From assembly GCA_013003415.1 (NCBI GenBank), contig JABDJR010000041.1:1-5438 (forward strand): a stretch of DNA of 5,438 nucleotides, given 5' to 3'. This DNA is from Candidatus Eiseniibacteriota bacterium. Its GTDB lineage: Bacteria; Eisenbacteria; RBG-16-71-46; JABDJR01. This document shows positions 3,549 to 5,438 of this stretch, in pieces (positions within the stretch are counted from its first letter, which is position 1; each line of letters starts with the position of its first letter). Under the pieces are notes generated by a model. It ran no database searches. It saw nothing but the letters and a program-made list of their open reading frames with translations, and was not told the origin of the DNA. The position numbers were made by a program, and so were the translations under genes.

Positions 3549-5438
3549 ATTCACTTCCGTTGCCGTGAATTGGCCTTGGGCCTCATTAAGGACAAACTTG
3601 TAGCGACCGGCCATCGGTACTTCAATATTGAGAGCGGACCCCTCACCCGAAGCTTCAGAAACCGCAAAGGTCCCCGGCAACGTCAGCGTTTCGCTTTCCA
3701 TGCCACCGTAGTCGGGCGGGCTGTCGAACTCTCCATCGGTGACGAATTTGAACAGGTAACTCTGGGCTAGAAGATCGATCTCGAGCTCCCAGACACAATC
3801 ACTGGTTTGGGTCATGGCTGGAGAAATAGAAACATCAAAAGCTGGGTCGGTAAACTGGCCCACCATCTGGATGGTCGCGAAGGCCGAGGGAGCCCCGGTA
3901 AGAGCGAAATCACCCGCGTCGACCGTCGTACTTCCGACCACAAATCCTGATTTCATCACCACATCAAAACACGAAGACGTCACGGAGACGTCGTAGGTTC
4001 CCGCGGGGAGACTCATGAAACTGAAGGTTCCTGTGTCGGTGTCCGATTGAACCGTGGTGAGTGGGGTGAGTGAGCCCGAGGGGAACAATTGACAGCTCGC
4101 CGCCGGTAAGGGAGCGCTGCTCACGCCCTCAAAGGAAACGCTACCGGTGAGCCCACCGTCGAGGCTCCCACCGCCCAACAGGTTCACCGTGAATTCCGGA
4201 ACAACTTCATCCAGGATGAACTCGTAGTCGCCATCGGCCAGCACCGAGATCGTGATCGCCGTCCCGATGCCGGAGATCAGCGAAGTGGCGTAGGTACCAG
4301 GAACGGAAAGGGGCGTTTCATCGCCACCGTAGTCCATGGGATTGTCAAAGGCGCCGTCGGTGACAAACTTCAAGTTGTAGGTTCCGGTGGTTAAACTCAA
4401 GGTATCGGTCCAGACGCAACCCATTTGGGTCATGAACGGGGCGTTGTCTAAATTGAACGCGTTAAAGTCACCCGCCAATTGAATGGTGGCAAAGGTGGAC
4501 TGACAACCCGGATCAAGCACCAAGTCCCCTACCGTTATGTCTTGACCATTCACGTACATGACACCCGATAAAGAATTCGAGATGTAACCGGGAGCCGACG
4601 CCGAAATGTCGTAGGTGCCAGAGGCCAGGCCGGTAAAGGTGTAGGCCCCCATGGTGGTGTCGCGGGCGGTAACTCCGGGCGCACCCTGCAAGCTAATCGC
4701 CACAATGGCTTCCGGTGGATTGAAGGGATTGTCCGAAAAGACAACCACGCCGTTCAAACTACCCGAGGCCACGGACATGTTGACGGTTCCGATGTCGGTG
4801 ACCTGATTCGCCACCACGGATACGTTGTTTACCTCAGTGCCCAAGTATCCTTCAGCCTCAAAGCTCAGTTCGTAGGTGCCGGCGCTCACGTCTTCAACCA
4901 TGAACTCGCCCGTCTGAGGATCCGTACGAATAAACAACTCTTCCTGGGTAATGCGATAGGTTGCAGGAACGGTGGCTTCGTTCAGCACAAAGGTCCACAT
5001 GCCCGCACTGGGAATGGTTACGGAAATATTTCCATCGGGGCCGCCGGCGTTTCCATCGGCATCTCCCTCTAGCGGATCGTCTCCGTTGTTTGGACCAAGA
5101 TTTCCGTAGTCGGGAGGGCTGTCAAAAGTGATGCTGGCGTCATCGGCGCCGGTAACGAACTTAAATTCAGCTAAGCCTTCTTCCAGCTCAACCGTCCCTA
5201 CCCAAAAGCAGGGGGTAACTTCTTCAAGCAGAAACTCGGGTACACGGCCGGTATCGAAGTCATTGAAGGTCCCCAGAATGGCGATGGCCCCGAAGGCGCT
5301 CACGCAAACCTCATCGGCAGCTCCTGTTCCTACGGCCAGAATTCGAGCCTGGGGGAAGGGTGGGCTGGTGATTCCGGAAAACGCGACCGTGCCGATAATG
5401 TCGCCACTACCGCCCGGCGGCGTAAGAATGGTCTGGTT
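3546..5438 (-). CDS. Modular exported starch-binding-like protein, 5'-truncated by window edge
   Basis: The reading frame is open from the right edge to a TAG at 3548-3546, giving 630 visible residues. A GTG at 5303 is internal and not a credible start: 45 further in-frame codons upstream continue the same domain style. In order (edge numbering), I see a half domain of carboxypeptidase-regulatory type (12-40), glycan-binding-like module 1 (48-163), a second half domain (167-221), a full regulatory-like domain (226-310), module 2 (315-421), another full domain (426-515) and module 3 (519-630). The modules share ATIQ-x-x-G-x-F, C-x-W, KFVT-G, FD-x-P-x-DYG and a final G-x-Y-x-F-x-L-x-E strand. 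They resemble X25/CBM48 and SusE/SusF starch-binding folds. Paired cysteines and an absence of catalytic signatures suggest an envelope or surface adhesin for alpha-glucan. It is the first visible gene of the operon. The signal peptide and anchor are out of view, so localisation and exact ligand are inferred. Confidence 0.85.
   Translation of the reverse strand, partial: NQTILTPPGGSGDIIGTVAFSGITSPPFPQARILAVGTGAADEVCVSAFGAIAILGTFNDFDTGRVPEFLLEEVTPCFWVGTVELEEGLAEFKFVTGADDASITFDSPPDYGNLGPNNGDDPLEGDADGNAGGPDGNISVTIPSAGMWTFVLNEATVPATYRITQEELFIRTDPQTGEFMVEDVSAGTYELSFEAEGYLGTEVNNVSVVANQVTDIGTVNMSVASGSLNGVVVFSDNPFNPPEAIVAISLQGAPGVTARDTTMGAYTFTGLASGTYDISASAPGYISNSLSGVMYVNGQDITVGDLVLDPGCQSTFATIQLAGDFNAFNLDNAPFMTQMGCVWTDTLSLTTGTYNLKFVTDGAFDNPMDYGGDETPLSVPGTYATSLISGIGTAITISVLADGDYEFILDEVVPEFTVNLLGGGSLDGGLTGSVSFEGVSSAPLPAASCQLFPSGSLTPLTTVQSDTDTGTFSFMSLPAGTYDVSVTSSCFDVVMKSGFVVGSTTVDAGDFALTGAPSAFATIQMVGQFTDPAFDVSISPAMTQTSDCVWELEIDLLAQSYLFKFVTDGEFDSPPDYGGMESETLTLPGTFAVSEASGEGSALNIEVPMAGRYKFVLNEAQGQFTATEVN
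3549..3884 (-). repeat. Glycan-binding-like module 3, C-terminal end of the modular protein
   Basis: Third copy (edge residues 519-630), ending the protein. AFATIQMVGQF, CVWELE, FKFVTDG (K564), FDSPPDYGG, PGTFAVSEASGEGSA and GRYKFVLNEA align residue by residue with module 2. The protein stops directly after the last strand, so there is no C-terminal sorting tail such as a type IX secretion domain, PEP-CTERM or LPXTG motif in view. Confidence 0.7.
3894..4163 (-). other. Carboxypeptidase-regulatory-like domain 3 of the modular protein
   Basis: A complete domain at edge residues 426-515: LTGSVSFEG opening, TDTGTFSFMSLPAGTYDVSV core, then VGSTTVDAGDFAL. It has the same plan as domain 2. Two cysteines (449 and 490) lie within it and could form an internal disulphide, which would suit an exported location. 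Confidence 0.65.
4176..4496 (-). repeat. Glycan-binding-like module 2 of the modular protein
   Basis: Second copy (edge residues 315-421). It opens TFATIQLAGDF, has CVW at 341-343, LKFVTDG with K357, FDNPMDYGG, a PGT-x-A-x-S segment, and closes with DYEFILDE and a final FTVN strand. The strand pattern VxLAGDFNxFxxDxxxM...VW...L..GTYxxKFVTDG is close to the CBM48/AMPK-beta and SusE/SusF pattern. The tryptophan usual after GDFN is phenylalanine (F328). Confidence 0.7.
4509..4763 (-). other. Carboxypeptidase-regulatory-like domain 2 of the modular protein
   Basis: A complete domain at edge residues 226-310: SLNGVVVFS opening, then TTMGAYTFTGLASGTYDIS and APGY, then a VNGQDITVGDLVL closing strand. 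This order is typical of the transthyretin-like or Cna-B-like spacer domains in surface proteins. It probably acts as a structural spacer between glycan-binding modules rather than an enzyme. Confidence 0.65.
4776..4940 (-). other. C-terminal half of a regulatory-like beta-sandwich domain
   Basis: Edge residues 167-221 start abruptly with the TDPQTGEFMVEDVSAGTYEL signature and a following EGY. This is the second half of a carboxypeptidase-regulatory-like (CarboxypepD_reg/PEGA type) fold. The opening G-x-V strands are absent directly upstream, where module 1 ends instead. Confidence 0.55.
4950..5297 (-). repeat. Glycan-binding-like module 1 of the modular protein
   Basis: First visible copy of the repeated module (edge residues 48-163). 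It has the AFGAIAILGTF opening, the CFW strand, K93 in FKFVTG, the FDSPPDYG motif and the closing strand WTFVLNEA. It carries an extra acidic, glycine-rich insertion (residues about 113-136) not present in the other copies. The bases coding for its SPPDYG region (5104-5123) match module 3 (3706-3725) at 19 of 20 positions. The assignment to an X25/CBM48-like fold is by eye. Confidence 0.7.
5319..5405 (-). other. N-terminal half of a regulatory-like beta-sandwich domain
   Basis: Edge residues 12-40 read GDIIGTVAFSG...PQARILAVG. This matches the opening strands of the full domain seen later (LTGSVSFEG...PAASCQLFPSG), but the second half with the TG-x-F...GTY signature is missing before module 1 begins. 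See the companion half at 4776-4940. Confidence 0.5.

Noticed and set aside
3192..3770. Plus-strand open frame of 192 residues
   Set aside because: Antisense to the CBM48 gene and the end of the modular protein. Its composition looks like reversed coding sequence and no domain is seen.
5301..5303. GTG as the start of the modular protein
   Set aside because: The frame stays open for 45 more codons to the window edge and these continue the domain pattern, so the gene is truncated by the window and does not begin here.
3546..5438. Tandem DNA repeat or CRISPR-like array in the modular gene
   Set aside because: The repetition is at protein-domain level with diverged bases and irregular spacing. 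There are no short identical repeats with unique spacers.

Overview
The window holds a compact, single-strand (minus) cluster of five genes. By content it is a starch/maltodextrin capture and uptake operon from a Gram-negative-type bacterium. The base composition looks moderately GC-rich by eye. Two of the products are lipoproteins, one is a large exported modular protein, and the MalF-like subunit is short and lacks the big periplasmic loop of the enterobacterial protein. This points away from enterobacteria, towards an environmental heterotroph (an FCB-group, Myxococcota-like or candidate phylum is possible). The sequence alone does not fix the taxon.

Layout in transcription order (right to left). 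5438-3546: the 3' part of a long exported protein. It alternates starch-binding-like beta-sandwich modules (three copies of about 110 residues) with carboxypeptidase-regulatory-like beta-sandwich domains. Its true start lies beyond the right edge. 3535-3080: a small lipoprotein with a linker and one CBM48/AMPK-type glycogen-binding domain whose key ligand residues are all present. 3067-1823: a MalE-like maltodextrin-binding lipoprotein. 1813-914 and 917-78: MalF-like and MalG-like ABC permease subunits, overlapping by four bases (ATGA). The last 77 bases (77-1) hold no supported gene and no clear terminator.

The junctions are +10, +3 (to the first possible malE ATG), +9 and -4 bases. At the three non-overlapping junctions the UAG stop of the upstream gene is built into the Shine-Dalgarno sequence of the next gene, so this looks like one translationally coupled message. 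Any promoter lies outside the window to the right.

Suggested working: the modular protein and the CBM48 lipoprotein hold alpha-glucan at the cell envelope, and the MalE/MalF/MalG proteins import the oligosaccharides released. No amylase or other glycoside hydrolase, no MalK-type ATPase and no SusC/SusD pair is visible here. They must be outside the window or elsewhere in the genome. Joining a multi-module alpha-glucan-binding surface protein and a free-standing CBM48 lipoprotein to an ABC maltodextrin importer in one operon is the most noteworthy feature of the window.
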